Source: Methanobrevibacter sp. TLL-48-HuF1
Lineage (GTDB): Archaea > Methanobacteriota > Methanobacteria > Methanobacteriales > Methanobacteriaceae
Assembly (NCBI RefSeq): GCF_023617305.1
Contig: NZ_CP081485.1
Location: forward strand, 982,501-1,046,500
Reading direction: 5' to 3'
DNA length: 64,000 nucleotides
Below the pieces are notes generated by a model that saw nothing but the letters and a program-made list of their open reading frames with translations, did not search any database and had not been told where the DNA came from. Positions within the stretch are counted from its first letter, which is position 1. Each line of letters opens with the position of its first letter. Below, piece by piece: positions 1-8,491 of the stretch. A program made the position numbers and the translations under genes.

Positions 1-91
1 CGATTTTAACATTATCTAAATCATTCCATTCAGATTTACTGGAATTTTCTTCTTGAGTAATAACTTTTGGATATCTTACTTGAATAGTCAA
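1..91 (-). CDS. Partial CDS, probable ABC transporter ATP-binding subunit (Wzt/TagH-like), 5' end only
   Basis: Only about 30 N-terminal codons lie in the window and the gene continues past base 1. The start is a TTG at 91-89, with a perfect GGAGG Shine-Dalgarno at 105-101, nine bases upstream and abutting the stop codon of the preceding permease gene. The visible peptide begins MTIQVRYPKV and has no diagnostic Walker motif yet. The function is inferred only from position: translationally coupled behind a polysaccharide-export permease, where the ATPase partner normally sits. It could be another gene of the same operon. Confidence 0.55.
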   Translation of the reverse strand, partial: MTIQVRYPKVITQEENSSKSEWNDLDNVKI

Positions 92-105
92 ACTAAAAAA
101 CCTCC

Positions 106-891
106 CTATATATTAAGTACAAATTTATCCTGATATTTGAAGAATATGTAAACACCAATGATAAGTGAAATTATTGAAGTTACAACCAAAAACAGGAATG
201 GCCAGGTATCTGGGAAAGTCCCGCCAAGTATAATGTTTCTGAAACACTCAACAGCTGAATATAAAGGATTTAATTTATATGCAAATAGGTACTGTTGAGG
301 AATAATATCTATCGGATAGAACAAAGGAGTCATAAATGATAAAAGCATTACAAGAACTCCGTATAAATATTTAATATCTGTAAAGAATGTTGTAGCTGTT
401 GCAAGGATTAAACCTACCCCCATTGTTAAAACCAATAAGAAAAACAATGGAATTGGTGAATATATTAATGCAAAATGGAATGGAGCGCCAGTAACTATCA
501 TCACAGCAACCAATACCACCAGAGAGATTAAAAAGTTAATAAATTCTGAACAGACAATTCCTACTGCAAACATGTATTTAGGAACATAAATCTTTTTAAT
601 AATCTCAGAATTTGCCTTAATGGAATCCATGGCTCCAGTAGTAGCATTAGCAAATAAATCAAATACTAATTTACCACTTAACAAATAAACTGGGAAATTC
701 TCAATAGTATTTGCAAATATTAAAGAGAAAACCATTGTTAAAACAATCATAGATAATAATGGATTTAAAAAACTCCAAAATAAACCTAAAGTAGAATCCT
801 TATATTTTCCGCTTATATCCCTTTTAATTAATTCGGTAAGCAGAAAAGTATACTTATTAAAATTTTGTACATACACATTGTTTTCAAACAT
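106..891 (-). CDS. ABC-2 type polysaccharide export permease (Wzm/TagG family)
   Basis: Membrane subunit of an ABC exporter that moves lipid-linked polysaccharide across the membrane. About 261 residues with roughly six hydrophobic segments: near 33-60, 68-85, 105-135, 145-170, 180-200 and 238-258. The N-terminal cytoplasmic stretch contains RDISGKYKDSTLGLFWSFLNP, typical of the family (RxxKxRYxxSxLGxxWxxxxP). The ORF also has an in-frame TTG at 897, but the ATG at 891 has a better-spaced GAGAG ribosome site, so I chose it. It lies 130 bases downstream of five glycosyltransferase genes on the same strand and is coupled to the partial gene at 1-91. It is probably the exporter for the glycan those enzymes build. 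Confidence 0.9.
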   Translation of the reverse strand: MFENNVYVQNFNKYTFLLTELIKRDISGKYKDSTLGLFWSFLNPLLSMIVLTMVFSLIFANTIENFPVYLLSGKLVFDLFANATTGAMDSIKANSEIIKKIYVPKYMFAVGIVCSEFINFLISLVVLVAVMIVTGAPFHFALIYSPIPLFFLLVLTMGVGLILATATTFFTDIKYLYGVLVMLLSFMTPLFYPIDIIPQQYLFAYKLNPLYSAVECFRNIILGGTFPDTWPFLFLVVTSIISLIIGVYIFFKYQDKFVLNI

Positions 892-1023
892 GAACAAGAA
901 CTCTCTAAAATAAATTTTTTTAAACTGTTAGTTATTTTTAATAAAAGAATTATAAAAAGATTGCTTATCCGAAGATTATTTAGTCTTATTATCTCCACAC
1001 ATTAAACACATATCTTTAATGGA

Positions 1024-2058
1024 TTATCCCAATCCAAAAAAAGACTTGATTTTATCTTTCCTGGCTCTTGATTTTTTAATTTTAGTTATTTTTCTGACTG
1101 TTTCATCATAATCCCCTGCTAAAATAGGTTTAGTCAAAGGTGAATAAATTCTTTCATCAAAATCCGAAGTTATATTTACTTGTTTTCTAAGTAATGGATT
1201 AATAGCTGCTACTAACTCTCTTTTTTCAGTATCGGAAATATCACTAGCTACCAAACTTGTTAACCAATAAACAAAATGTCTTTTAAAGATATTTGAGAAG
1301 AATTCCTCATTATTTAGTTTATTTAACAAGTTATCTATCTCAAAATAACCATCAACCATGCTGGCCAAGTATTTTTTATTTCTAATATGAATTGTAGATT
1401 TATTTCCGTCAGCATCACGTATACTATAATTATAGCTATAAAAATCATCCAGATAAACTGTTCTTTTAGATTTAAGAAGTGCATAAACATAAACATACAA
1501 GTCTTCAGCAAGCATTCCTTCTAAAAATCTAATATTGTTTTCAGTCAGGAAGTCTTTTTTAAATAATTTTGTCCAGATACTCGGAGCAATATCAAATAAC
1601 CGTAAATCCTCTCTAAAACTGTTTACAGCAATATTTTCCCTATTGAAAACTGTTTTTTCTTTAACAGATTCATTTTCATAAACTTTATAGAAGTTAGTAA
1701 TTAAAAAATCAGCATTTTCTTTGGTTATTTCATTATACATTACTTCAAAAGCATTTTCTACATAGCTATCATCATGATCAGCAAAGATAACATACTCACC
1801 CCTGGCCAAATCCAAACCCCTATTTCTGCCGGTTCCGGGAAACCCTGAATTTTCATCTAAAAATACAGCCAAAACATTAGAATACATTTCATCAAAATTA
1901 TGCAACAACTCCAAAGTATAACTGTCAGTTGAAGCATCATCAACAAAAATAACCTCAATATCCTCAAAACCTAAACTCTGAGACATGATAGAGTCTAAAA
2001 ACTCATTTAAAAAATCACCAGAATTATAAGTAGCTACTACAACTGAAATTTTATACAT
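1024..2058 (-). CDS. Family 2 glycosyltransferase, tandem paralogue A
   Basis: 344-residue GT-A fold glycosyltransferase, cytoplasmic. The N-terminal half carries ISVVVATYNSG, the nucleotide-binding FVDDAST and the metal-binding FADHDDSY. The basic C-terminus (KIKKSRARKDKIKSF) may touch the membrane. It starts one base after the stop of the neighbouring GT2 at 2060-3106 and is its tandem paralogue. The first ~100 codons are almost identical at DNA level, but the C-terminal acceptor-side half has diverged. Last glycosyltransferase of the five-gene run at 1024-7247. Sugar donor and acceptor cannot be told from sequence. Confidence 0.9.
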   Translation of the reverse strand: MYKISVVVATYNSGDFLNEFLDSIMSQSLGFEDIEVIFVDDASTDSYTLELLHNFDEMYSNVLAVFLDENSGFPGTGRNRGLDLARGEYVIFADHDDSYVENAFEVMYNEITKENADFLITNFYKVYENESVKEKTVFNRENIAVNSFREDLRLFDIAPSIWTKLFKKDFLTENNIRFLEGMLAEDLYVYVYALLKSKRTVYLDDFYSYNYSIRDADGNKSTIHIRNKKYLASMVDGYFEIDNLLNKLNNEEFFSNIFKRHFVYWLTSLVASDISDTEKRELVAAINPLLRKQVNITSDFDERIYSPLTKPILAGDYDETVRKITKIKKSRARKDKIKSFFGLG

Positions 2059-2059
2059 T

Positions 2060-3106
2060 CTATCTTCTCAATTTGTTTTTTAATCTTGAAAGAAAACTTC
2101 TGTTATTTATGTTTTCCTGAGTTTTTTCTAATTTGTTTGCCTCAGCAACAGCCTCATCAAAGTCCTTAGTTAAAATATTGTTAACCAGATTATTATACCT
2201 TTTTTTAAAGTAGGGATCTTGTGTATAATACATTTTAAAAATATCATATGACTTTGCAAACAGCTCTTTTTTATCGCTGGAGTCCAATTCACTTAATACA
2301 ATTGTATATAACCATGATGTTAAATGTTGTCTAAATATTTCTTTACCATAACCTGTTTTATTTTCATTTTCAAGCATTTTAGCTATTTCATAATATCCAT
2401 TTAACATTGCTTCAATGTATTTTCTGTTTCTGATATGGATTGTTGATTTGTTTCCTTCAACATCACGAATTTTGTAGTTGTAGCTATAGAAATCATTAAG
2501 ATAAATTATTCCATTTGCTTTTAAGCAGCCTAAAGTAGCTACATAAACATCTTCGCAAAGCATCCCTTCTAAAAACCTGATATTATTTTCAATTAAGAAG
2601 TCTTTTCTGAATAATCTTGTCCAAATAGCTGCAGGAATTCTTAAAAGATTTCTGTCTTCACCAATATCTTTAACTTTAACTGTTGGTGTGTCTTTGTATA
2701 ATGATTTGAATTTAACTGCTTTATCATCAAATATCTGATTAAAATTGGATATCAGCACATCATTATCCCTTATTTTATCATACATTACTTCAAAAGCATT
2801 TTCTACATAGCTATCATCATGATCAGCAAAGATAACATACTCACCACTGGCCAAATCCAAACCCCTATTTCTGCCAGCTCCAGGAAACCCTGAATTTTCA
2901 TCTAAAAATACAGCCAAAACATTAGAATACATTTCATCAAAATTATGCAATAACTCTAAAGTATAAGTATCAGTTGAAGCATCATCAACAAAAATAACCT
3001 CAATATCCTCAAAACCTAAACTCTGAGATATGATAGAGTCTAAAAACTCATTTAAAAAATCGCCAGAGTTGTAAGTAGCTACTATTACAGATATTTTATA
3101 ATTCAT
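2060..3106 (-). CDS. Family 2 glycosyltransferase, tandem paralogue B
   Basis: 348-residue GT-A fold enzyme with ISVIVATYNSG near residue 5, FVDDAST near 40 and FADHDDSY near 93. Its start lies inside the last 11 bases of the upstream GT4 gene. A GGAG ribosome site nine bases before the ATG also lies in that gene, so translation is probably coupled. The N-terminal third matches the gene at 1024-2058 almost base for base. A second conserved patch (SYNYxIRDxxGNKSTIHIRN) follows near residue 215, while the rest differs. This fits a duplicated enzyme with changed acceptor specificity (inference). Confidence 0.9.
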   Translation of the reverse strand: MNYKISVIVATYNSGDFLNEFLDSIISQSLGFEDIEVIFVDDASTDTYTLELLHNFDEMYSNVLAVFLDENSGFPGAGRNRGLDLASGEYVIFADHDDSYVENAFEVMYDKIRDNDVLISNFNQIFDDKAVKFKSLYKDTPTVKVKDIGEDRNLLRIPAAIWTRLFRKDFLIENNIRFLEGMLCEDVYVATLGCLKANGIIYLNDFYSYNYKIRDVEGNKSTIHIRNRKYIEAMLNGYYEIAKMLENENKTGYGKEIFRQHLTSWLYTIVLSELDSSDKKELFAKSYDIFKMYYTQDPYFKKRYNNLVNNILTKDFDEAVAEANKLEKTQENINNRSFLSRLKNKLRR

Positions 3107-4604
3107 CAGCTATTTCTCCATATATCTGATTGTATTCATCAGTCATTTCTTTAAGGCTTTTAAAGCGGATTTTAGATATGCTTTCTACTTTTTTCAGATA
3201 ATCTGTTTCGTCAATACTTAAAATCTTATCATATATTGCCTGAGGATCTTTATAGTCCACTAACCATCCCCCATTTGTCTTATTAATTCTTTCCTTTAGT
3301 GCTCCAAGGTTTGTAGCTATTACTGGAATTCCTGATTTCCAGCTTTCAGTTAATGTATGTGAGAATGTTTCAGGACATGTTGATAAAATAGCTATAAATG
3401 AAGGATTAATTTCAGCTATAATCTTGTTAAAATCTCCTCTTTTATATCTTCCATGATTTATTCCATATTTATTTAAATTGGGAATTGCAGTTCCCATAAA
3501 ATGCAGTTCCAATTCATTGTCTTTATCTAAATTTTTTATTTTTTTGATTAATAAAGATCCCTTATGCTGTGATATGTGACCTGGAAGAGCAATTTTAATT
3601 GGTTTTACAGATAATTCAGGTTCAATATCTGATTTTTTAATATCTCTACCATGTTCAATTAACTTAAAATTATTTAAATCCGAATATACATGTTTATAGA
3701 TTTCAATTACTGAATCAGATGGGACAATATTTAAATAAGCATTTTCAAGTAATTTAAATCCGTGTTTTTGCCAGTCTTTTAAAATATTTTCAAATTTGCA
3801 AGTATTGCATTTGAACTCACAGTAACTGTAATTTTCATTGATTAAATGGATCGACGGACAAATATAATAAAAATCATGTATACTTGTAATATAAGGAATT
3901 TCTTTTTTATTAGCTATTTCAACCAAATCAAAAGTATGATTGATTAAATGATTAATATGAATGACTTTAATATCTAATTTTGATAGGATTTCTTCGTAAA
4001 TGTTAGCTAAATTGCTGTCCAAAAATTCATACTCTTTAGGATGATAATTAAAATTAGCTATTTTTTCTAAAGAGGAATCAGATTTCCATAATTCAATGTC
4101 TTCACCATCAGAAGTTAAAATAAATGCCTGAAATTTTTTATCCAAACTATTAATAATATCCAGATTAGTAAAACCAGTACCTCCAATAGTTCCTATTTTT
4201 TCATGTAGAACAAATAATATATTTACTTTATTTAAATCATTGAAAGTGGATAAATCTTTATTAGCTACTTTAATTTGGCGATTTTCATTAATTCCATATA
4301 ATGCATAGTGAATTAAGGGATTAATCTCTACATCCCCATAGTGATGTTTATAAAAGACTCCATCAAAATCCTTATTTGGCTTTTTTCCTTCATCAAATCC
4401 AAAGAAAATATAATGAAGCAAAGGATCCATCTCAGAAGCTTTAATTTTAGGATATTTATTTAAGTAAAATTCATCATCAAATAATTTATTTTTACGAATT
4501 GCATTATATCCTTTAATAATTGCTTTAGCTTCCGTTTTACTGGAGGATTTATGTAAAATATAGCTGGCTGGAATTTTACTCATTAACCTGTTTTTAAAGC
4601 TCAT
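3096..4604 (-). CDS. Family 4 glycosyltransferase with N-terminal repeat module
   Basis: 502 residues in two parts. Residues ~38-112 hold two copies of a short module of the form FDxxFYxxxYxxV...PLxHYxxxGxxEG. The rest is a GT-B fold enzyme. In it are a cysteine patch (CPSIHL, then CEFKCNTC) near 245-270 and the C-terminal EX7E signature in ETFSHTLTESWKSGIPV near 412-428. It overlaps the upstream GT2 gene by an ATGA junction (4601-4604) and the downstream GT2 gene by 11 bases, so it is cotranscribed. The module recurs in GT2 and DUF616 proteins of this window, so it is probably not part of catalysis (inference). Confidence 0.88.
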   Translation of the reverse strand: MSFKNRLMSKIPASYILHKSSSKTEAKAIIKGYNAIRKNKLFDDEFYLNKYPKIKASEMDPLLHYIFFGFDEGKKPNKDFDGVFYKHHYGDVEINPLIHYALYGINENRQIKVANKDLSTFNDLNKVNILFVLHEKIGTIGGTGFTNLDIINSLDKKFQAFILTSDGEDIELWKSDSSLEKIANFNYHPKEYEFLDSNLANIYEEILSKLDIKVIHINHLINHTFDLVEIANKKEIPYITSIHDFYYICPSIHLINENYSYCEFKCNTCKFENILKDWQKHGFKLLENAYLNIVPSDSVIEIYKHVYSDLNNFKLIEHGRDIKKSDIEPELSVKPIKIALPGHISQHKGSLLIKKIKNLDKDNELELHFMGTAIPNLNKYGINHGRYKRGDFNKIIAEINPSFIAILSTCPETFSHTLTESWKSGIPVIATNLGALKERINKTNGGWLVDYKDPQAIYDKILSIDETDYLKKVESISKIRFKSLKEMTDEYNQIYGEIADEL

Positions 4605-6202
4605 AAAAATCCGTCACTTTTCATTAGAATATCTTCCAAGTTATCTAAAAATTCTTTAACAAAATTATCTTTAATTACAAAATTATATTTGGAATCATAA
4701 TCTTTATTTTCCTCAGATACTACAATGTCATAACCTTTCGGATTATCTTCACCGTTTTGTGAAATAAATACCCGAACAATATCATCTCTGGCTACCATAT
4801 TTTCCAAATCATAATCCAAAGATAAAGAAAGTAAAATATCTGAAGAATTTCCAATATACAGATTTTTCAAATCAGAAATCAGTTCAACTGTAAAACCTAA
4901 GTCATTAAAGTCTTTAGAAATTTTAGATAAAAAATCAGAGTTATCCTGATAATTTTCATCAATTATTGTAATTTTAAGTTTCTTTTGAGTGAAAAATTTT
5001 CCATCATGGATTTTATCTAAAAGTAAGTTTTTAGAAAGATAATTTCCCCATTTAGACCAAAATACATTGTAATTATGTTTATCATTATCTGCATAATCTT
5101 TAGTTTTAACTCTAGTACTTGATTCATGATGAAAAAGTAAAGCATTAGAAGCTAAAAGGGTTTTATAACCATTTTTATGTAATTTTAATGAAAAATCAAC
5201 ATCTTCAAGTCCATAGATATAATCTTCATCAAGACCTCCCAATTCATCATAGACTTTTTTATCAATTAAATCAACAGCTCCCGTAACAGCAATACATTGA
5301 GTATTTTTTGTAAGTGAAGCATCAAAAAGGTCCAAATGAGTATTAGCCTTATTAATTGCATATAAACAGCAAGGATACATCCTTTCTGCAAAAATATCCC
5401 CGCTATGTTGAATTTTAAATGACTTTCTCCTGTTATCTTCATAAAATGGAAAAACTAATTTTGCACCTACAGAAGCTACATCTTCATTATTGACAATAGC
5501 TCCCACCATCTCATTAAGCCATCCGTAAGTAGGTTCAATATCATTGTTTAAAAGCAATATATATTCTCCATTAACTATTTTAGCAGCATCATTATTCCCT
5601 TTTGAAAAGCTGACATTTTCATCATTTTCAATTATTCTAACAGGTAAATCCAGACTTTTTAAATAGCTGACAGATTCATCTGTTGATGCATTATCTACAA
5701 CAATAATTTCATAATTTGAATAATTAGTTTTCTTATCAAAATCTTTAAATAATCTTTTTAAGTGACCCAAACCATTTCTTGTTAGTATAATAATAGAAAC
5801 CAAAGGTTCTGTGTCAAATTCATAATTAGTTAAGAAAGCTAAATTCGTTTCACAAATTTCCTCTTTTCTTCTAATTGGATAAGCATATTGAAATATTTTA
5901 CCTTCATCTTTCCCATGTGCAATATAATGAAGTAGAGGATTTAATTGAGCCCTGTGAACATCAGGATAATTATTATTATAAAAATCCGGATCAAAATCTC
6001 TGCTTGGAAGTTTACCTTCCAAATGTCCTTTAACTAAATAATGAGTTAAGCTGTCACCATTAACATCCTCATAAGTTTTAGAATAAAATTTTTCATCAAA
6101 AAGCCCTGATTTTTCAATAGCATTATAATATTTGTAATTTTTCATGGCTTTTTTAAAATCAAAATTAGATTTAAGTAAGAAATTAATCAAGTGTTTAGTC
6201 AT
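4601..6202 (-). CDS. Family 2 glycosyltransferase with N-terminal repeat module
   Basis: 533 residues from the ATG at 6202. An in-frame ATG at 6223 exists, but the later start lies behind GGGGAG and gives an N-terminus matching its paralogue at 14255-15793. Residues ~30-106 carry two FDxxFYxxxYxDV..NPLLHYxxxG modules. The GT2 domain follows with VSIIILTRNG, VVDNAST, LLNNDIEP and a late GLEDVDFSLK plus HHESS, a pattern seen in rhamnosyl- and galactosyltransferases. The C-terminal ~110 residues are an unrecognised alpha/beta region, also present in the paralogue. It overlaps the DUF616 gene upstream by eight bases and the GT4 gene downstream by four. Confidence 0.88.
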   Translation of the reverse strand: MTKHLINFLLKSNFDFKKAMKNYKYYNAIEKSGLFDEKFYSKTYEDVNGDSLTHYLVKGHLEGKLPSRDFDPDFYNNNYPDVHRAQLNPLLHYIAHGKDEGKIFQYAYPIRRKEEICETNLAFLTNYEFDTEPLVSIIILTRNGLGHLKRLFKDFDKKTNYSNYEIIVVDNASTDESVSYLKSLDLPVRIIENDENVSFSKGNNDAAKIVNGEYILLLNNDIEPTYGWLNEMVGAIVNNEDVASVGAKLVFPFYEDNRRKSFKIQHSGDIFAERMYPCCLYAINKANTHLDLFDASLTKNTQCIAVTGAVDLIDKKVYDELGGLDEDYIYGLEDVDFSLKLHKNGYKTLLASNALLFHHESSTRVKTKDYADNDKHNYNVFWSKWGNYLSKNLLLDKIHDGKFFTQKKLKITIIDENYQDNSDFLSKISKDFNDLGFTVELISDLKNLYIGNSSDILLSLSLDYDLENMVARDDIVRVFISQNGEDNPKGYDIVVSEENKDYDSKYNFVIKDNFVKEFLDNLEDILMKSDGFL

Positions 6203-7247
6203 TGTCTCCCCTATTTCGTGCATTACGTAATTTACTAGTTAATTTCCAGGAAGTTGAATTTCTAACTCCTCTGATTTGCCTATCCCAATGATCACGAGCC
6301 ATGTTTAATGCATTAGCTTCGTCTCTTAGTGCATCAATATCATTGAATAACAAATTAATTTCTTCTTTGGTTAAAGTGTTTTTATCTTTAATATTGCCTT
6401 CCAAGGATTTGATTAAATTTCTACTAGTTATATAATCTTCAATTTCAAAATTATGCTGATAATTTCCTTCTTTAGACCAGTATTCATTAACCCAATAATA
6501 AACATCAGAAACTGATGGATGAAAATTGTTTTTCCACATAACATAAGGTAGGCTTAATTGATCCTGATTAGTGTAGTTTGCAACTTCCCGCCACCATTGT
6601 CTCATTATCGAAATAATTTCCGGATCATTATGTGCTCTAAATAATGCTCCAGTAGCTGGAAGACCATAATGTTCAGGCATTCCTTCAGAACGGTACTTTT
6701 CAACCTGTTTAGTCATAGTGTAATTGGAATATCTTGGAAATGGCATTGACATTACTGCCTCATCATAAATACAATCCCTTTCAGGATGAACAACAACGAG
6801 CATTTTAGACTTTGCATACTTGTAAATGTATTCTCTAATACTTCCAACTATTTTAAAAGTTCCATCTAACCAAAAACTGTATTTATAATCTGGAAAATAT
6901 TTATCAGTGAATAATCTGTACTGTTTTGCTTTTCTATTATCATCCAATGTTGATTTTTCCATTTGAACTATTTTCCAAGTATCAGATTCCAAATCAGGAT
7001 TTTCTGTAAAACAAACATAATCGCAATTTTCATCAATGAACTCGGGTTCTTTTAATTCATCGTAATTTCCAGTGAAAGCTGTATAAATAACTAATCTGTT
7101 ATCTTTAACATCATCTATTAATTCCTGATTGCTTTCTAAAGTAGGGTCAAATAAATCACTTAAGATAAAACTATCTACTGTTGATTCATATCTCTGTTTA
7201 ACTACTTCGTAAGGGTCAACATTATTCTCAGTCATAAAAATCAGCAA
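6195..7247 (-). CDS. DUF616 (TOD1/MUCI70-like) glycosyltransferase
   Basis: 350 residues. The domain at ~50-255 shows IYTAFTGNYDELKEP, CDYVCFTENP, WKIVQM, RKAKQYRLF, SFWLDGTF and HPERDCIYDEA, the hallmarks of DUF616, a glycosyltransferase-like family. The C-terminus ends with NSTSWKLTSKLRNARNR, an amphipathic SWxxTxxLR tail found on many glycosyltransferases and likely to contact the membrane. First gene of the five-gene glycosyltransferase run, it overlaps the next start. A close relative forms the N-terminal half of the fusion protein at 11683-14250. The sugar specificity of the family in archaea is unknown to me. Confidence 0.85.
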   Translation of the reverse strand: MLIFMTENNVDPYEVVKQRYESTVDSFILSDLFDPTLESNQELIDDVKDNRLVIYTAFTGNYDELKEPEFIDENCDYVCFTENPDLESDTWKIVQMEKSTLDDNRKAKQYRLFTDKYFPDYKYSFWLDGTFKIVGSIREYIYKYAKSKMLVVVHPERDCIYDEAVMSMPFPRYSNYTMTKQVEKYRSEGMPEHYGLPATGALFRAHNDPEIISIMRQWWREVANYTNQDQLSLPYVMWKNNFHPSVSDVYYWVNEYWSKEGNYQHNFEIEDYITSRNLIKSLEGNIKDKNTLTKEEINLLFNDIDALRDEANALNMARDHWDRQIRGVRNSTSWKLTSKLRNARNRGDND

Positions 7248-7309
7248 AACAATTTATTAAAATAACTGATAATAATTTTCATTTTAATATTAATTAAATA
7301 TATCTAAAA

Positions 7310-7363
7310 AGCCATTAGCTTAAAAAAGTTTTTAAGACACTTAATGATTAAAAACTTTTTTAA
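7310..7363 (-). terminator. Long hairpin plus U-tract terminator after the small membrane gene pair
   Basis: A perfect 16-base inverted repeat occupies 7320-7335 and 7348-7363, with a 12-base loop. On the minus strand it is followed by a second short stem (AAGC/GCTT around 7310-7322) and a run of T. It begins 18 bases after the stop codon of the 7382 gene and precedes the DUF616 gene by about 70 bases. A terminator is the simplest reading. An attenuator controlling the downstream glycosyltransferase run is possible. Confidence 0.6.
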
Positions 7364-7381
7364 ACTAAATTAAAAAAAGTA

Positions 7382-7660
7382 TTAGAAAAATTCTAATATG
7401 CCTGGAATTGCTCCAACCATAGATTGAATACCTAAAATAAAGATAGCAAGACCACCAATAAAGTTAATATGCCTAGCATATTTAATAGCAAATTTGGTTC
7501 CAAATGTACCTATTAAAAGCCAAATAATTACACAAATTAAACTTAATCCACCTAATATAAATGGATCAACATGTGCTGTTGCACCTTGTGCAGATAAGAT
7601 TAAATTTTCAATGTTACCAAAAATTAATAATCCCATAAATTGTTTAAATTCATTTGCCAT
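7382..7660 (-). CDS. Small 3-TM membrane protein, half-transporter-like (paralogue 2)
   Basis: 92 residues with about three hydrophobic segments, near 7-25, 32-53 and 66-88. Central motif FGNIENLILSAQG and C-terminal INFIGGLAIFILGIQSM. It is about 15 bases downstream of its paralogue at 7676-7990 and has a strong AGGAGG ribosome site. The layout (an acidic residue in the first helix, a polar GGLxxxxLG last helix, three helices) resembles one repeat of the 6-TM MntP/LysE/TMEM165-type cation exporters, so the pair may form a split transporter. That family link is my inference from pattern, not a known match. Confidence 0.7.
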   Translation of the reverse strand: MANEFKQFMGLLIFGNIENLILSAQGATAHVDPFILGGLSLICVIIWLLIGTFGTKFAIKYARHINFIGGLAIFILGIQSMVGAIPGILEFF

Positions 7661-7675
7661 ATTCTAATCCTCCTT

Positions 7676-7990
7676 TTATTTATTTGCAATGGATTCATAC
7701 ATTGCTTGAAGACCTAATATAAATATAGCAAGTCCTCCGATAAAATCAATGAAACTAGCATATTGAGAAGCAACAGTAGCACCTACAGTTCCTACAATTA
7801 ACCAGATAATAACACAAATAATACTGTAAATACTTAATTTTAAAATATTTGCTCCAGCAACCACACCTTGTGAAGACAATACTAAGTTTTCGATATTACC
7901 GAAAATTAATAAACCTATAAAAGGTATAAATTCTTCTAACATTCCAATCACCATATTCCATATTGTAAATTTTTCCATTTTGAATAACAT
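7676..7990 (-). CDS. Small 3-TM membrane protein, half-transporter-like (paralogue 1)
   Basis: 104 residues (100 if the second ATG is used). It has the same three hydrophobic segments as the downstream 92-residue protein, with FGNIENLVLSSQG and FIDFIGGLAIFILGLQAM. No Shine-Dalgarno precedes either start, but a TATA-like TGTATATAAAATT at 8033-8045 would place the transcript start about 20 bases upstream. The two genes form a small operon ended by the hairpin at 7310-7363. It sits within a polysaccharide cluster, but nothing in the protein suggests a role in sugar transfer. Confidence 0.72.
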   Translation of the reverse strand: MLFKMEKFTIWNMVIGMLEEFIPFIGLLIFGNIENLVLSSQGVVAGANILKLSIYSIICVIIWLIVGTVGATVASQYASFIDFIGGLAIFILGLQAMYESIANK

Positions 7991-8491
7991 TCAGTGATGA
8001 AAAAATCTACACTAATCAACTTTAAAATTAATTGTATATAAAATTATGGTATAGATACAGTAACTGATTTTTTTAATATATTTAAAAATAATCTATGAAA
8101 CTAAAAAAGCTTTAAACATAAAATAAGATATTATAATTTTTATTGAAATTTAATTAAGAATTTTAACCAAATTGTTAGAACAAGGAATACTATAAAAATT
8201 AATAGCTTCAAAATAAATACTTCTAATAATCAAAACACCAAAAATATATAAAAATAGAAGTTAGATAAAAATAGGTTATACATAAAACTACATTAACCCA
8301 ATTGTTTAAAACAGTTAACTAAAAATATAGTACAATAATATACAATTTAATCTATATTAAACAAAGAATTATATAAAAACACTTTATTGTTATCAGTTAT
8401 CATAAATAATAGTTAAAAATAAATATCTGAAGTAGCAATTATACTAATTTTTTAAACAATATTAATAAAATTTTAAAAAAAGTTGAATAAA
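7991..8491. other. 500-base AT-rich intergenic region
   Basis: No ORF, RNA gene or clear repeat is visible here. The left end holds the probable promoter of the small membrane genes (TATA-like element at 8033-8045). The right end gives T-runs on the minus strand directly after the stop of the GT4 gene at 8492, which may end its transcript. The rest is featureless A/T-rich sequence with many short TATA-like strings. Confidence 0.6.
8033..8045 (-). promoter_or_regulatory. Putative TATA element for the small membrane gene pair
   Basis: Read on the minus strand this is AATTTTATATACA, close to the archaeal TATA consensus. With the usual ~25-base spacing the start of transcription would fall near 8012, giving a ~20-base leader before the ATG at 7990. 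It is predicted from sequence only, and many similar strings occur in this A/T-rich region. Confidence 0.35.

Noticed and set aside
970-1023. A micro-ORF with a CxxC motif (MCLMCGDNKTK) after the GT2 stop codon
   Set aside because: Very short, no ribosome site, in frame with the preceding stop and no sign of conservation in the sequence itself.
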